64,000 bases of DNA. Source: Segatella copri (lineage in GTDB: Bacteria > Bacteroidota > Bacteroidia > Bacteroidales > Bacteroidaceae). A model generated the notes under the pieces. It was not told the origin of the DNA and made no database searches. It saw only the letters and a list, made by a program, of their open reading frames with translations. Below, piece after piece: positions 26,901 to 35,376 of this stretch. Location of the stretch: contig NZ_CP156892.1 in the NCBI RefSeq assembly GCF_019249795.2, positions 446,660 to 510,659 on the forward strand, in the 5' to 3' direction. Position numbers and translations under genes: made by a program. Every line of letters begins with the position of its first letter. Positions within the stretch are counted from its first letter, which is position 1.

Positions 26901-28097
26901 GGTAAGCGGACTGTAACATACAATACCGCTATCATTGGTTCCACACCAGAGATTTCCATTCAGATCCTGTGTGATTGTACACACATCACCAAGCGGAATG
27001 GTTGTGAATTTCTGAGCGTCAGGCGAATAATAAGCCACACCGTTCTTGTAACTACCTACCCAGATAGCTCCCTCATCATCCACATAAACCTTCTGCAGGG
27101 AATTGTCAACGATACTTCCCTTTGCTTCAGAATGAACATACTGGCGGCAGATTTTGCGTTTGAAATCTACAAAGAAGAGACCGTTATGGTCAGAAGCCAC
27201 CCAGAGATTGCCTGCCTTATCACGGGCAATATCACGCATCAGAATATGGGTTGGGCAAGGAATATGAATGCCCATGTTTGTAAGATAAGAACGGGCATCG
27301 GTCCATTTTCCGGTCTTTGACTGATACACATAATTGGCATTACTTACAGAAACCCAGAAACCACCTATACCATCATAGAAAGTATAGGCGCCATTATCAC
27401 CGGCAGCTTTATGGGTGGCAAGGAAGGAATTGTACCAGAGAACCTTCTGTTTCTGTCCGTTGACACGGCAGATTGTACCATCACCATAGGTAATGAGCGC
27501 ATCGCCGTCAACCTCGGTTATTTTACTGATATTTCCCTCTTTCAGACAGCCCGGCTGAGCCTTTTTGGTAAATTTAAAAAGATAAGTATTTTTAGTTTTG
27601 GCATTATGATAGTAGAGTCCCTGTCCGTAGACAGCTATCCACATGTTCTTATCCTTATCTATCAGGAGTTTATAAGGAGGTCCCTGCACATGGATGTTTT
27701 TGAGCCATTCTTCCGGTTTGCGCTCAAACTGCTCTTCATCATATTTATAGATGCAGTAGCCCACAGAGGTATGCACCCAGATATTTCCACCATAGTCTTG
27801 CTGAAGTTCATCTACCGAATTGTTAGGCAGCGACTTATCATCAGTGTTGATATAATAGAAAGTTTTCATACGGAAGCCGTCAAAGCGGCACAGTCCCGAC
27901 TGGGTACCGAACCAGATGTAGCCTCTGGTGTCCTTGAGGATGGCACCCACCTGACTGTTCGTAAGTCCATCATGATTGGTGAGACTGCTGAATTCTACGT
28001 TTTCATAGGCAGCCCATGCCCTCTCCGGCTGCATGAGCAGCAAGAGCAGAAACAGCACGATGGCATGTTTCAAGTAGTTTTGTTTTTTTATCATCAT
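23961..28097 (-). CDS. Hybrid two-component system sensor/regulator (HTCS)
   Basis: 1378 residues. Order: signal peptide, two seven-bladed Reg_prop propellers with repeated GxIWVGS/GTxxGL patterns (about 35-720), a Y_Y_Y domain (about 725-790), one transmembrane helix (about 795-815), histidine kinase with H-box His862 (NVSHELRTPL), ATPase with DTGKGI and GGSGIGL, receiver with Asp1186 (ILSDVMMPVMDG), and an AraC-type HTH (about 1270-1378). Such proteins bind an oligosaccharide in the periplasm and activate a polysaccharide locus. It is divergent from nothing nearby and lies upstream of the GH31-GH2 operon, its likely target. Two ATGs (28097, 28094) are possible. Confidence 0.95.
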   Translation of the reverse strand: MMIKKQNYLKHAIVLFLLLLLMQPERAWAAYENVEFSSLTNHDGLTNSQVGAILKDTRGYIWFGTQSGLCRFDGFRMKTFYYINTDDKSLPNNSVDELQQDYGGNIWVHTSVGYCIYKYDEEQFERKPEEWLKNIHVQGPPYKLLIDKDKNMWIAVYGQGLYYHNAKTKNTYLFKFTKKAQPGCLKEGNISKITEVDGDALITYGDGTICRVNGQKQKVLWYNSFLATHKAAGDNGAYTFYDGIGGFWVSVSNANYVYQSKTGKWTDARSYLTNMGIHIPCPTHILMRDIARDKAGNLWVASDHNGLFFVDFKRKICRQYVHSEAKGSIVDNSLQKVYVDDEGAIWVGSYKNGVAYYSPDAQKFTTIPLGDVCTITQDLNGNLWCGTNDSGIVCYSPLTGQCWRFSQAETGLASDIIVSSVTMSDGTMYFGTFNGGLAQYKNGRWKSFQAAPGGLANNSVWCLAEDPYHRLIIGTLGSGFQIYNPESGKFTTYNVQNSGITSDFINSLFLPNKDEILIGHSQNYSIFNFGTRKVTNVNTTKDGQPFPSPSLNYMMKDSRGILWMASPAGVTMYDEASGQLESINDLNGTQGTVGCMVLEDKQHNIWLVSEFIVTRVTLTKNNQGKWDITMISFNSLDGLQSRQFNQRSACLMRNGAIAIGGQDGINIINPAKILPAQKHAHVLFSGFVLFDHPLKAGEEFEGRVPLEKSLDTHPELDLSYKDKAFTIQFASDQVSIPARCRFLYRMKGLDDKWMLTPEGRPEATFTNLSSGSYVLEAKVVNADGSVSEEVSTLKIYIHPPFYLSIWAFIVYIILIGVAFYLYRKRMLEKQRVKFELQSKEDSIKKTKELNELKLNFFTNVSHELRTPLTLIISPLVNMIREERDESKRRKLEMIHRNATRLLNLVNQILDFRKIDQNKEKLTLSRIDIVSFVDNICTSFRTLANSKVTLAFDSTVPSLQMSFDADKVGKIVNNLLSNAYKFTPDGGFITVSLSVALRQRVGDKDSDMLRISVSDTGKGISDKEKEHVFERFYQVNGTEMQPQGGSGIGLNLVKKFAELHGGKVDVTDNPSGGTIFMVDLPIESSTTSNSTAHLGSLRAAPIITTVHQATDEDPDAGKNVLYGMSKHAHQPGESMIKKPVVLLVDDSEDFREFMNEVLTDYTVVEAVNGQDAWNKIIDRRPDIILSDVMMPVMDGNELCRMCKDNDETTAIPFIMLSARMGDEQRKESLKCGADEYIAKPFDIDMLNLCILNLLKKRKNVSTEYVITEADRKFIDEVNAYIRDHMSNPETSVESLSTYLRISRVQLYKRMISLTGITPSEYLRTKRIKFAEHLLRSGDLNISEIAYKVGFNNPRYFTKYFQDAYGVTPSQYRKNLSESE

Positions 28098-28152
28098 AAT
28101 TGTAGGTTTATATATATTTATCTGAATAGATATTTTATTTCTATAATAGGTT

Positions 28153-29175
28153 TTATTTCACGTCGTTTTTTTCAGAACTTTCGCGTATTTTCAGTATCAT
28201 CGGTACCACTTTCTTGTAGATTTTTTCATCTCCATTGATGCTTCTCATGAGTAGATCACAGGCAGTGGTTCCCTGTTCGTGTGCCTTGTCCATGATAGCC
28301 GAGAGTTTCGGCGTAACGAAGGCAGCAGTATCACCATCGGTAAAACCGATGATAGCAACATCCTCTGGTATTCGGAGCCCTTTTTTCTTGATAGCATCGA
28401 AGGCGGCATAGGTGATAATATCGTTAAAGGCGAGAATGGCATCAGGTCTGTCCTCCTTTTCGAGGAGACGAAGGGTAGCGTTTCGGGCCACATCGAAATC
28501 GATTCTGTCGCAAACCACGAGCTCACGGTCGATAGAGATGCGGTTCTCTCTCAGAGCCTCCAGATAACCATGTTTTCTGCGGCGCACCATATCAAGATGG
28601 TTTGGACCGCCGATGAAGGCGATGCGGCGCGAACCGGTATCTATCATATGCTGGGTAGCCTCCTGGGCTGCAACATCACCATTGCCTACTACCTGGGAGA
28701 ACTTATCTTCTAAGCAACAACGGGCAAAGAACACCAGTGGAACGCCCATCTTATGCAACTGCTCGAAATGAGAATAGTCAACCGTATCCTGTGCCAGACA
28801 GGCGATGATGCCTTCCACATGCATATTCAGGAAGTTTTCTACCGCTCTCTTCTCATGCTCTGTGTTTTCGTGGCTATTGGCGCTGATTACCGAGTAGCCA
28901 TTCCTTACGGCATAATCTTCTATACCATCCAGCACGGCAGCATAATAATGAGTTACCAGGTTTGGCACAATCACACCAATCACCCTAGGTGCTTCTTTTC
29001 TGAGGCTCTGTGCAAAGGGGTTTGGTCGATAATTGAGCTCCTTGGCAAGGCTTTTCACCTTTTGAGTCATCTCCTCACCCACTTCATGGCTGTTTCGCAG
29101 GGCTCTAGATACAGTTGCTATGCTGACGCCAAGTTGATCGGCGAGGTCTTTCAAAGATGTTCTTCGTTGTTTCAT
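28153..29175 (-). CDS. LacI family transcriptional regulator
   Basis: 340 residues. The N-terminal LacI HTH SLKDLADQLGVSIATVSRALRNS and hinge helix (YRPNPFAQSLRK) precede the periplasmic-binding-protein-like sensor domain (VIGVIVPNL...GFTDGD). The start is supported by the HTH being complete. It probably senses a sugar and shares control of the neighbouring glycosidase genes or central sugar genes. A matching operator overlaps its own minus-33 box (29291-29304), which suggests autorepression. Confidence 0.93.
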   Translation of the reverse strand: MKQRRTSLKDLADQLGVSIATVSRALRNSHEVGEEMTQKVKSLAKELNYRPNPFAQSLRKEAPRVIGVIVPNLVTHYYAAVLDGIEDYAVRNGYSVISANSHENTEHEKRAVENFLNMHVEGIIACLAQDTVDYSHFEQLHKMGVPLVFFARCCLEDKFSQVVGNGDVAAQEATQHMIDTGSRRIAFIGGPNHLDMVRRRKHGYLEALRENRISIDRELVVCDRIDFDVARNATLRLLEKEDRPDAILAFNDIITYAAFDAIKKKGLRIPEDVAIIGFTDGDTAAFVTPKLSAIMDKAHEQGTTACDLLMRSINGDEKIYKKVVPMILKIRESSEKNDVK

Positions 29176-29244
29176 TTGTTAGTTTACGCTTTATAGACAT
29201 ACATTTTTGTATCCACAAATTCTGCATATTTTGTCTTTCCGACA

Positions 29245-29304
29245 GCAAAGTTAGTGAATTCTTTGCAAAGATAACAATTTCTTTCGAAAACGCAAACGTT
29301 TACG
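29245..29304 (-). promoter_or_regulatory. lacI-type gene promoters with overlapping operator
   Basis: Two minus-strand minus-7 boxes are present: TAACTTTGC (29253-29245) and TATCTTTGC (29273-29265). For the upstream box, a TTTG minus-33 element lies at 29296-29293 with a 19-bp spacer. That TTTG falls inside the near-palindrome CGCAAACGTTTACG (29291-29304), a typical LacI-family operator half-site pair. Binding there would block the promoter. Confidence 0.65.
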
Positions 29305-29346
29305 TTATTATTTTCTGAAAAAATTTATTTTATAAGAAAAAACTCG

Positions 29347-29355
29347 TAATTTTGC
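29347..29355 (+). promoter_or_regulatory. TAnnTTTGC minus-7 box of a small RNA unit
   Basis: TAATTTTGC on the plus strand, with TTTA at 29324-29327 in the minus-33 position (19-bp spacer). It diverges from the lacI promoter, with the operator between them. Confidence 0.6.
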
Positions 29356-29361
29356 AAACTG

Positions 29362-29443
29362 AAAAGTAATGAATAGTTGATAATAAGTTAGTTAGAAACA
29401 AGCGTGGGTTTGGAATGTCGGGAGACAATCCAAACTCTTTTTT
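29362..29443 (+). ncRNA. Candidate small RNA, about 80 nt
   Basis: A consensus promoter at 29347-29355 is followed about 50 nt later by a terminator: GTTTGGA (29408-29414) pairs with TCCAAAC (29429-29435), an inner GTC/GAC pair has a GGGA tetraloop, then TTTTTT (29438-29443). The next plus-strand gene is over 3 kb away, so the transcript stands alone. No credible small ORF is seen. The function is unknown; the shared intergenic region with lacI suggests linked control. Confidence 0.6.
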
Positions 29444-29527
29444 ATGTCCCGATGCCAACAGATTACCTGCCAGGATACAAAAAAGATGAGGGCACATACT
29501 GAATACTGCCCCCATCTGATATGGTTA

Positions 29528-29941
29528 TTACTGCTTAAAAACAAATTTCTTCTGTCCGGGATAGTTAACGAATATCGCTACCAGCAGAGATACAATACTC
29601 TTCGGAATCATGTAATGCAGCTGAATATGTTCGTGCGCATTCAGAAATTCGGTCAGGGCGATAGTGCCGCCCGAATTGAGCATCCAGCTGATGCCCCAGA
29701 TGATAAAATAGCGCCAGGCTACACTCTTTTTCTTGCTCTTGGAATCGCCGAACACATAACGATAATTCAGTATGCAGTTGGTAATGCCGCCACTTATCAC
29801 TCCCAGCGCATTGGCAAGTCCGTAATAAATACCGATGATATCTGAGAGGAAGAATGCCAGTCCGAAGTCTACCACTGAGGCGCAGGAGGCAGTCAGTTCC
29901 GCCTTGCCGAAGGTTACGAGTTCTTCTTTAATCTTGCCCAT
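29528..29941 (-). CDS. GtrA family membrane protein
   Basis: 137 residues with four hydrophobic helices, the GtrA fold (DFGLAFFLSDIIGIYYGLANALGVISGGITNCILNYRYVF). GtrA-type proteins are thought to flip or handle polyprenyl- or lipid-linked sugars. It overlaps the PAP2 gene by 28 bp and is the last gene of a leftward four-gene cluster for lipid head-group synthesis. Confidence 0.88.
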   Translation of the reverse strand: MGKIKEELVTFGKAELTASCASVVDFGLAFFLSDIIGIYYGLANALGVISGGITNCILNYRYVFGDSKSKKKSVAWRYFIIWGISWMLNSGGTIALTEFLNAHEHIQLHYMIPKSIVSLLVAIFVNYPGQKKFVFKQ

Positions 29942-30750
29942 ATTCTCTTAGATTCTATTAGCAGTACGCCTACTATCGTAGTAAGAATACCCAACATGAC
30001 ATCAATGATATAATGATGACCGGAATAGACTGCCGTCCACCAGATGCCCAGACAGATGCAGGCGAAGAGCACCACCGTATACCAGCGTTTACGGCTCATC
30101 ACAGCATAAATCGTGGTGAGGAACATATAGGCAGCATGCAGGCTCGGCACGGCAGCAAAGACATTGGCATTCTTGCCATAGAGTCCGTGGAACACATGCA
30201 GTCCGGTCATTGCGTCCCATCTGCCCAGACCAGCCACATTGCCCGGTGTATTGAGCACAGCCTTGAAGCCATAGTTCATCGCATACCAAGGCGGAGCAGC
30301 CGGATAGATGTAGTAGCCGATGAAGCCGATGACATTCACCAGCAGGAAAGCCCAGGAAAAACGCTTGAACCATTTAAGCTGTTTCGTAAGATACAGATAA
30401 AGAGCAAACGCGATAGGCACCGGAACCCAGCAGAGATAGAAGATGCCTGCCCAGAAATCGGCAAAACCGCAATGGTGAACCTTGAAGTATTCGCCCGGAA
30501 TCATCAGCTGGCTATGGTCGGCTACAGCCTGCAGTTCTGCGCTGGATGAAGCAGCAATGCCGAAGAGCGACTTTTCTGCATGATAGAGATGCGCCACGTC
30601 AATATCGTTCACCATATAGTTAGGATAAAGGCGCATCGAATCGTAGATGATTCCAAAGAGGAACCAAGGCAGAAAATAGAAGGCAAAACGGCGTGTCTTC
30701 TTCCAGGCTGCGAGTACCGCCAGGAGGATAATCAGATAGATACTAAACAC
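29914..30750 (-). CDS. PAP2 family phosphatase / Aur1-like phosphotransferase
   Basis: 278 residues, about six transmembrane helices. The PAP2 active-site motifs are PSLHAAY (C2) and SGHHYIIDVMLG (C3, HxxxD). Spacing and the HYxxD form resemble fungal and bacterial Aur1/inositolphosphotransferase proteins more than soluble acid phosphatases. Next to a CDP-alcohol transferase and PgpA-like phosphatase, it may transfer a phospho-alcohol head group to a (sphingo)lipid. That role is inferred. Confidence 0.82.
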   Translation of the reverse strand: MFSIYLIILLAVLAAWKKTRRFAFYFLPWFLFGIIYDSMRLYPNYMVNDIDVAHLYHAEKSLFGIAASSSAELQAVADHSQLMIPGEYFKVHHCGFADFWAGIFYLCWVPVPIAFALYLYLTKQLKWFKRFSWAFLLVNVIGFIGYYIYPAAPPWYAMNYGFKAVLNTPGNVAGLGRWDAMTGLHVFHGLYGKNANVFAAVPSLHAAYMFLTTIYAVMSRKRWYTVVLFACICLGIWWTAVYSGHHYIIDVMLGILTTIVGVLLIESKRIWARLKKNS

Positions 30751-30785
30751 TTTTTTCTACTTTTTATTGATAGAATTTGAGTTTA

Positions 30786-31782
30786 TCATTTACGGCTGTT
30801 CATCACAACATAACAATGCCAGATGCGCCAGAAAGCGGTGATGTTTGCCAGAACGGCAATCAGGATCATTCCGCCAGCCAGCCACCAGATATTGCCTGTA
30901 AAGCCGGTAATCATCGCAGTAACAGCGGTAACCACAACGCGCTCAGGACGCTGCATGAAACCTACCTTGCACTCAATATCCAAACCCTCGGCACGGGCAC
31001 GGACATAACTTACCATCACAGAACCGATCATCGCTGCAAAAGTGACTACGCTCATCCAGAACCAGGTCATATCGCCCTGCATACGTACGAAGATGAGGCA
31101 GATGCCAAAGAGACTTACCAGTTCGCTGTAGCGGTCGAGTGTAGAATCCCAGAGTGCACCGAAGAGACTGCTTTTGCCGCTCATACGTGCCAGACGACCA
31201 TCCATCATATCGAAGAGACCGGCTGCAAGGATAATGAATCCACCCCATCCTACAGTAACCATGCAAGATGCATAGACGCTGCATGAAACCTACCTTGCAC
31301 TCAATATCCAAACCCTCGGCACGGGCACGGACATAACTTACCATCACAGAACCGATCATCGCTGCAAAAGTGACTACGCTCATCCAGAACCAGGTCATAT
31401 CGCCCTGCATACGTACGAAGATGAGGCAGATGCCAAAGAGACTTACCAGTTCGCTGTAGCGGTCGAGTGTAGAATCCCAGAGTGCACCGAAGAGACTGCT
31501 TTTGCCGCTCATACGTGCCAGACGACCATCCATCATATCGAAGAGACCGGCTGCAAGGATAATGAATCCACCCCATCCTACAGTAACCATGCAAGATGCA
31601 TAATCAGCCTGCTCAGTTCCGAGCATCCATGCAGCATCGAGGAAGAAACCGGCTGCCACGATATTGCCCAGGAATCCTACGAAGGTAACAATGTTAGGAG
31701 TAATACCTACTGCTATCATCGCTTTGATAAGTGGATTGATGATGGCATAGATAACTTTTTGTAAGAAATCTCTATAATTCAT
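30786..31782 (-). pseudogene. CDP-alcohol phosphatidyltransferase, split by a 328-bp tandem duplication
   Basis: The intact gene would encode about 222 residues. Its catalytic motif D-xx-DG-xx-AR-x8-G-x3-D-x3-D is perfect ([27 protein letters not shown] region). An exact 328-bp duplication (30947-31274 and 31275-31602) shifts the frame because 328 is not a multiple of three. Reading from the ATG at 31782 gives the N-terminal half, then out-of-frame residues to 30973. A second frame (31262 to 30786) holds a second copy of the motif and the true C-terminus. Removing one copy restores one full frame. It may be a true recent mutation, a reversible state, or an assembly error. Confidence 0.85.
30947..31602. 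repeat. Exact 328-bp tandem direct repeat
   Basis: Copy 1 is 30947-31274 and copy 2 is 31275-31602. Compared by eye, all 328 bases agree. The ends show no shared microhomology with the flanks. Confidence 0.93.
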
Positions 31783-31856
31783 ATTTTAATCTATTTTTTA
31801 TTGTCTGTTTTAGAAAACGCTTGCTTAAGAAATTGTCTGCTTTAAGAAATGCCAGA

Positions 31857-32399
31857 CTAGATGATTCCAACCGAAACCAGTATGATTTTGATGATGATTA
31901 AAGAAACGGCTGCATAGAGGCCGCCCAGCAAATCATCAGCCATCACGTAGAAGGCGCCCTGCCTGTTATCCAGTTTCTTGATGCCCAGCGGTTTCACCAT
32001 ATCAAAGAAGCGGAAGAGAACAAGTGCCACCAATGCCCACCACCAGGCATCTTTCACTTCGCCCTGTGCCGTAAACGGGGTCAGCAACGACAGGGGAATC
32101 CACACGCCAGCCATCTCGTCGATGACCACACGGCTGGGATCCTCACCCCAGTAAGGCTGCAACTGCGCTGTTGCCCAAGTGCCCAGAATGGTAGAAACAA
32201 TGACGAGAAAGAAGGTGATGCTCTGCAAGCTCTCGCCCGTAATACCGAGTCCGTAAGCCAAGGCTGTCCAGATGAGGGTTGCCAATACAGAGCCAGCCGT
32301 TCCCGGTCCCCAAGGCCAGAAGCCACTGCCGAAACCGGTGCCTATGATGACGGGCAGAAAAGGAGGCCGCTCGTCGGTAAGATTTCCCTTGTTATTCAT
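31857..32399 (-). CDS. pgpA: Phosphatidylglycerophosphatase A family protein
   Basis: 180 residues with several membrane segments. The PgpA signature GFGSGFWPWGPGTAGS is at the N-terminus, and EDPSRVVIDEMAGVWI in the middle holds the acidic catalytic cluster. PgpA removes phosphate from phosphatidylglycerophosphate. In Bacteroides clusters a PgpA-like protein is also linked to phosphatidylinositol phosphate dephosphorylation. It is the first gene of the leftward cluster and has a good promoter upstream. Confidence 0.9.
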   Translation of the reverse strand: MNNKGNLTDERPPFLPVIIGTGFGSGFWPWGPGTAGSVLATLIWTALAYGLGITGESLQSITFFLVIVSTILGTWATAQLQPYWGEDPSRVVIDEMAGVWIPLSLLTPFTAQGEVKDAWWWALVALVLFRFFDMVKPLGIKKLDNRQGAFYVMADDLLGGLYAAVSLIIIKIILVSVGII

Positions 32400-32454
32400 T
32401 CTCTTAATGTTTAATAAGCCCGCAGAAGGGCGTTTCTTCTTTAAATTTCAGTGT

Positions 32455-32487
32455 GCAAAATTACGCTAAAAAATTAAATTAACCAAA
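32455..32487 (-). promoter_or_regulatory. Promoter of the pgpA-gtrA cluster
   Basis: Minus strand: TTTG (32487-32484), 20-bp spacer, TAATTTTGC (32463-32455); 56 bp before the pgpA ATG. Confidence 0.75.
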
Positions 32488-32671
32488 TAGTTTTCTGTTA
32501 TTTTTCTGAATTTCATCATATATTGACAGATAAACAGATGAAATAGAGCAATATGAAGGAGTTTTATACCACTCAGGCTCGCACGGCGAAGAGCAAGAAC
32601 AGACAGCAGAAGGAACTGCATGGAAGCCTTTTTCTGAAAATCTCATAAAAAACTGAAATAATGAATAGGTT

Positions 32672-32706
32672 TTTGCGTCTATTTACGAATAATGTTATAA
32701 CTTTGC
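32672..32706 (+). promoter_or_regulatory. Promoter of the DUF5686 gene
   Basis: TTTG at 32672-32675 and TAACTTTGC at 32698-32706 (22-bp spacer), 58 bp before the ATG. The gap 32488-32671 between the divergent promoters shows nothing else I can support. Confidence 0.7.
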
Positions 32707-32763
32707 ATCCTGAAAGCATCAAATCATGGGCGGAGAGCCCCTATATATAATAAGGTATAAAAA

Positions 32764-35367
32764 ATGAAAGGTATTAAAAAGTTGTATTTTACAGTCATCC
32801 TTCTGATGATTTCTACGCTTCAGATGATGGCTCAGCAGAAGATAACAGGCCGTGTCATTGATGACGACGGTTTTGCCGTACCGTATGCAAGCGTGCAATA
32901 CAAAGGACATAAAATCGCGGTTTCAAGTAACGGAGAAGGTAAGTTTACCATTGATAAGAAGCCGGGACTCATGCTCACCGTAAGCGCACTGAGCTACAAG
33001 AGCACATCGGTGAAGGTAGACGAAAAGACCAACTTTCTGGAAATCAAACTGAAAGACGATACGCACAAACTTACCGAAGTGGTGGTAAAATCGAAAAAAG
33101 GCCGCTACAAGCGTAAGGATAATCCTGCCGTAGAACTGATGCGGCGCGTGATTGCTGCCAAGAAAAAGAGCGACCTGAGCAACCACGACTATGTGCAATA
33201 TGATAAGTATCAGAAGATTACACTCGCGCTCAACGACCTGAAGAAAGAGCAGTTGGAGAGCAAGTTCTTCCAGCGCCGCCAGTATCTCCTCGACCAGGTA
33301 GAAACCTCTCCATACAACGGAAAGCTCACCCTGCCTGTCAGCATCGACGAGACGGTTTCACAGCATATTTACCGCAAAGATCCGAAGACCGAAAAGGACA
33401 TCATCAAGGGTCAGCAGAGCAATGGAATCGGACAGGTAATCCAGACCGGAGAGATTCTCAACACCGCCCTGAAAGAGGTGTTCACCGATGTAGACATCTA
33501 CGATAATTACGTGCGCCTGCTGCAGTATCCCTTCCCATCTCCCATCGGCAGAACAGCCATCAGCTTCTACCATTACTACATCGAAGATACGGTGTATGTG
33601 GAAAGAGACCTGTGCTACCATCTGCAGTTTATCCCAGCCAACAGCCAGGACTTCGGATTCCGAGGTGAACTCTATGTGCTTGCCGACAGCAGCCTGCACG
33701 TGAAGAAATGTAACCTCTACATGCCTCACAACAGCGATGTAAACTGGGTTACTGACATGAAGATTGAACAGGAGTACACCAAGCTCGACAACGGCGAGTG
33801 GGTGCTCTCTAAAGACGATATGATAGCCGAACTGCACGTCAACAAGCTCCTTCAGGACCTGCTGGTGGTGCGAAACACGCGAATCACCGATTATGCCTTC
33901 GATGCCTTGCCGAAGCAGCTCTTCAAGGGCAAGGCGAAGATCAGGCACGATATGGATGCGATGAACCGCGATGAGGCTTACTGGAACAAATACCGGCAGG
34001 TGGGCCTCACGAAGAGCGAATCGTCGATGGACAGCTTTATCCACCGCATGGAGAACTCCAAGGGCTTCAAATACATCATCTTCGGTGTGAGAGCCCTGAT
34101 GGAGAACTATGTGGAAGTGGCTCATACCAAGGGCAAGAAGGTGACGGTGAAAGACAGTCTGGGTGTTGAAAGAGACAGCATCATCAGCGACCGCCGCAGC
34201 CTCTTCGACCTCGGACCTATCAACACGTTCCTCTCCAACAACTACGTAGACGGTGTGCGCCTGCGTCTGGCGGGCAGAACGATGGCAGCCCTCAACCCCC
34301 ACTTCTTCTGGGATGGTTACGGTGCCTACGGTCTGAAGAGCAACAAGTGGTATTACGGCCATGTGCTCACCTATTCGTTCAACAAGAAGAAGAACAGTCC
34401 GTTCGAGTTCCCGATGCGCAAGCTTACCTTCGAACTGGGGCATGATATTACATCTCCATCCGATGATAACCTGCTGCACAACAAGGACAACTTCTTCATG
34501 ACCCTCCGTGCCACTACGCAGGACCAGATGTATCAGTATCACCGCCAGAAGGTAACCTTCACCTACGAAACCGACTGGGGCTTCCGCTTCGACACCAGCC
34601 TCCGCTGGCAGAGCAACCGCACCGTGGGCAATCTCCACTACTACAGGGTGAGCGACAGCGAGGAAATACGCAAGATACGCACCACTGAGGCGAGTGTAGG
34701 CTTAGATTACAACCCGGGTGTCACCTATGTCAACACCAAGCAGCAGCGCCTACCAATCAACCTCGACAGTCCTGAAATCTCGCTTCGCCACACCATGGGC
34801 TTAGACGGATTCATGGGCGGCCAGTATCAGAGCAACCTCACCACGCTGGGCATTTACAAGCGCCAGTGGCTGGGAAGCTTCGGTTATATGGATTTCAACA
34901 TCGTGGGCAAGGCGCAGTGGAGCAAAGTGCCTTTCACCATGCTCATCCAGCCACCGGTCAACCTCTCTCTCTTCGAGCAGGAGGCAACCATCAGCATGAT
35001 GAAGGACTGGGAGTTCCTGAGCGACCGCCAGCTGTTCTGGTCAGTAGCCTGGGATATGAACGGCAAGCTGCTCAACCGCATTCCGCTCATCAAGAAGCTG
35101 AAGTGGCGTGAATATGTAGCCATCAAGGGTGTTTGGGGCGATTTGACCAGCAAGAACGACCCGAGCAAGAACATCAATGATGAGAAGCTCTTCAAATTCC
35201 CTACCAACTCCTATACCTTTGGCAAGACGCCATACTGGGAGTTTGTAGCCGGCGTGCACAACATCTTCAAGTTCTTCGGAATAGATTATGTTCGCCGACT
35301 CAACTATTATGACCATGCAAACATTTCAAAATGGGGTATCCGTATGGGCTTCCTCATGTCATTCTAA
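32764..35367 (+). CDS. DUF5686 family outer-membrane protein with carboxypeptidase-like regulatory domain
   Basis: 867 residues. Signal peptide (about 1-22), then a CarboxypepD_reg-like domain (KITGRVIDDDGFAVPYASVQYKGHK..., about 24-110) as in TonB-dependent receptors. A long DUF5686 region follows and ends in beta-strands that fit an outer-membrane barrel with terminal aromatic residue (WGIRMGFLMSF). There is no plug domain, so it is not a SusC-type receptor. The function is unknown. It is a single gene followed by a strong hairpin. Confidence 0.88.
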   Translation: MKGIKKLYFTVILLMISTLQMMAQQKITGRVIDDDGFAVPYASVQYKGHKIAVSSNGEGKFTIDKKPGLMLTVSALSYKSTSVKVDEKTNFLEIKLKDDTHKLTEVVVKSKKGRYKRKDNPAVELMRRVIAAKKKSDLSNHDYVQYDKYQKITLALNDLKKEQLESKFFQRRQYLLDQVETSPYNGKLTLPVSIDETVSQHIYRKDPKTEKDIIKGQQSNGIGQVIQTGEILNTALKEVFTDVDIYDNYVRLLQYPFPSPIGRTAISFYHYYIEDTVYVERDLCYHLQFIPANSQDFGFRGELYVLADSSLHVKKCNLYMPHNSDVNWVTDMKIEQEYTKLDNGEWVLSKDDMIAELHVNKLLQDLLVVRNTRITDYAFDALPKQLFKGKAKIRHDMDAMNRDEAYWNKYRQVGLTKSESSMDSFIHRMENSKGFKYIIFGVRALMENYVEVAHTKGKKVTVKDSLGVERDSIISDRRSLFDLGPINTFLSNNYVDGVRLRLAGRTMAALNPHFFWDGYGAYGLKSNKWYYGHVLTYSFNKKKNSPFEFPMRKLTFELGHDITSPSDDNLLHNKDNFFMTLRATTQDQMYQYHRQKVTFTYETDWGFRFDTSLRWQSNRTVGNLHYYRVSDSEEIRKIRTTEASVGLDYNPGVTYVNTKQQRLPINLDSPEISLRHTMGLDGFMGGQYQSNLTTLGIYKRQWLGSFGYMDFNIVGKAQWSKVPFTMLIQPPVNLSLFEQEATISMMKDWEFLSDRQLFWSVAWDMNGKLLNRIPLIKKLKWREYVAIKGVWGDLTSKNDPSKNINDEKLFKFPTNSYTFGKTPYWEFVAGVHNIFKFFGIDYVRRLNYYDHANISKWGIRMGFLMSF

Positions 35368-35376
35368 TAAGAAAAA

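Noticed and set aside
33358..34638. A 426-codon frame opposite the DUF5686 gene
   Set aside because: The plus strand encodes a clear DUF5686 protein with signal peptide. The antisense frame has no recognisable domain and arises from biased codon use.
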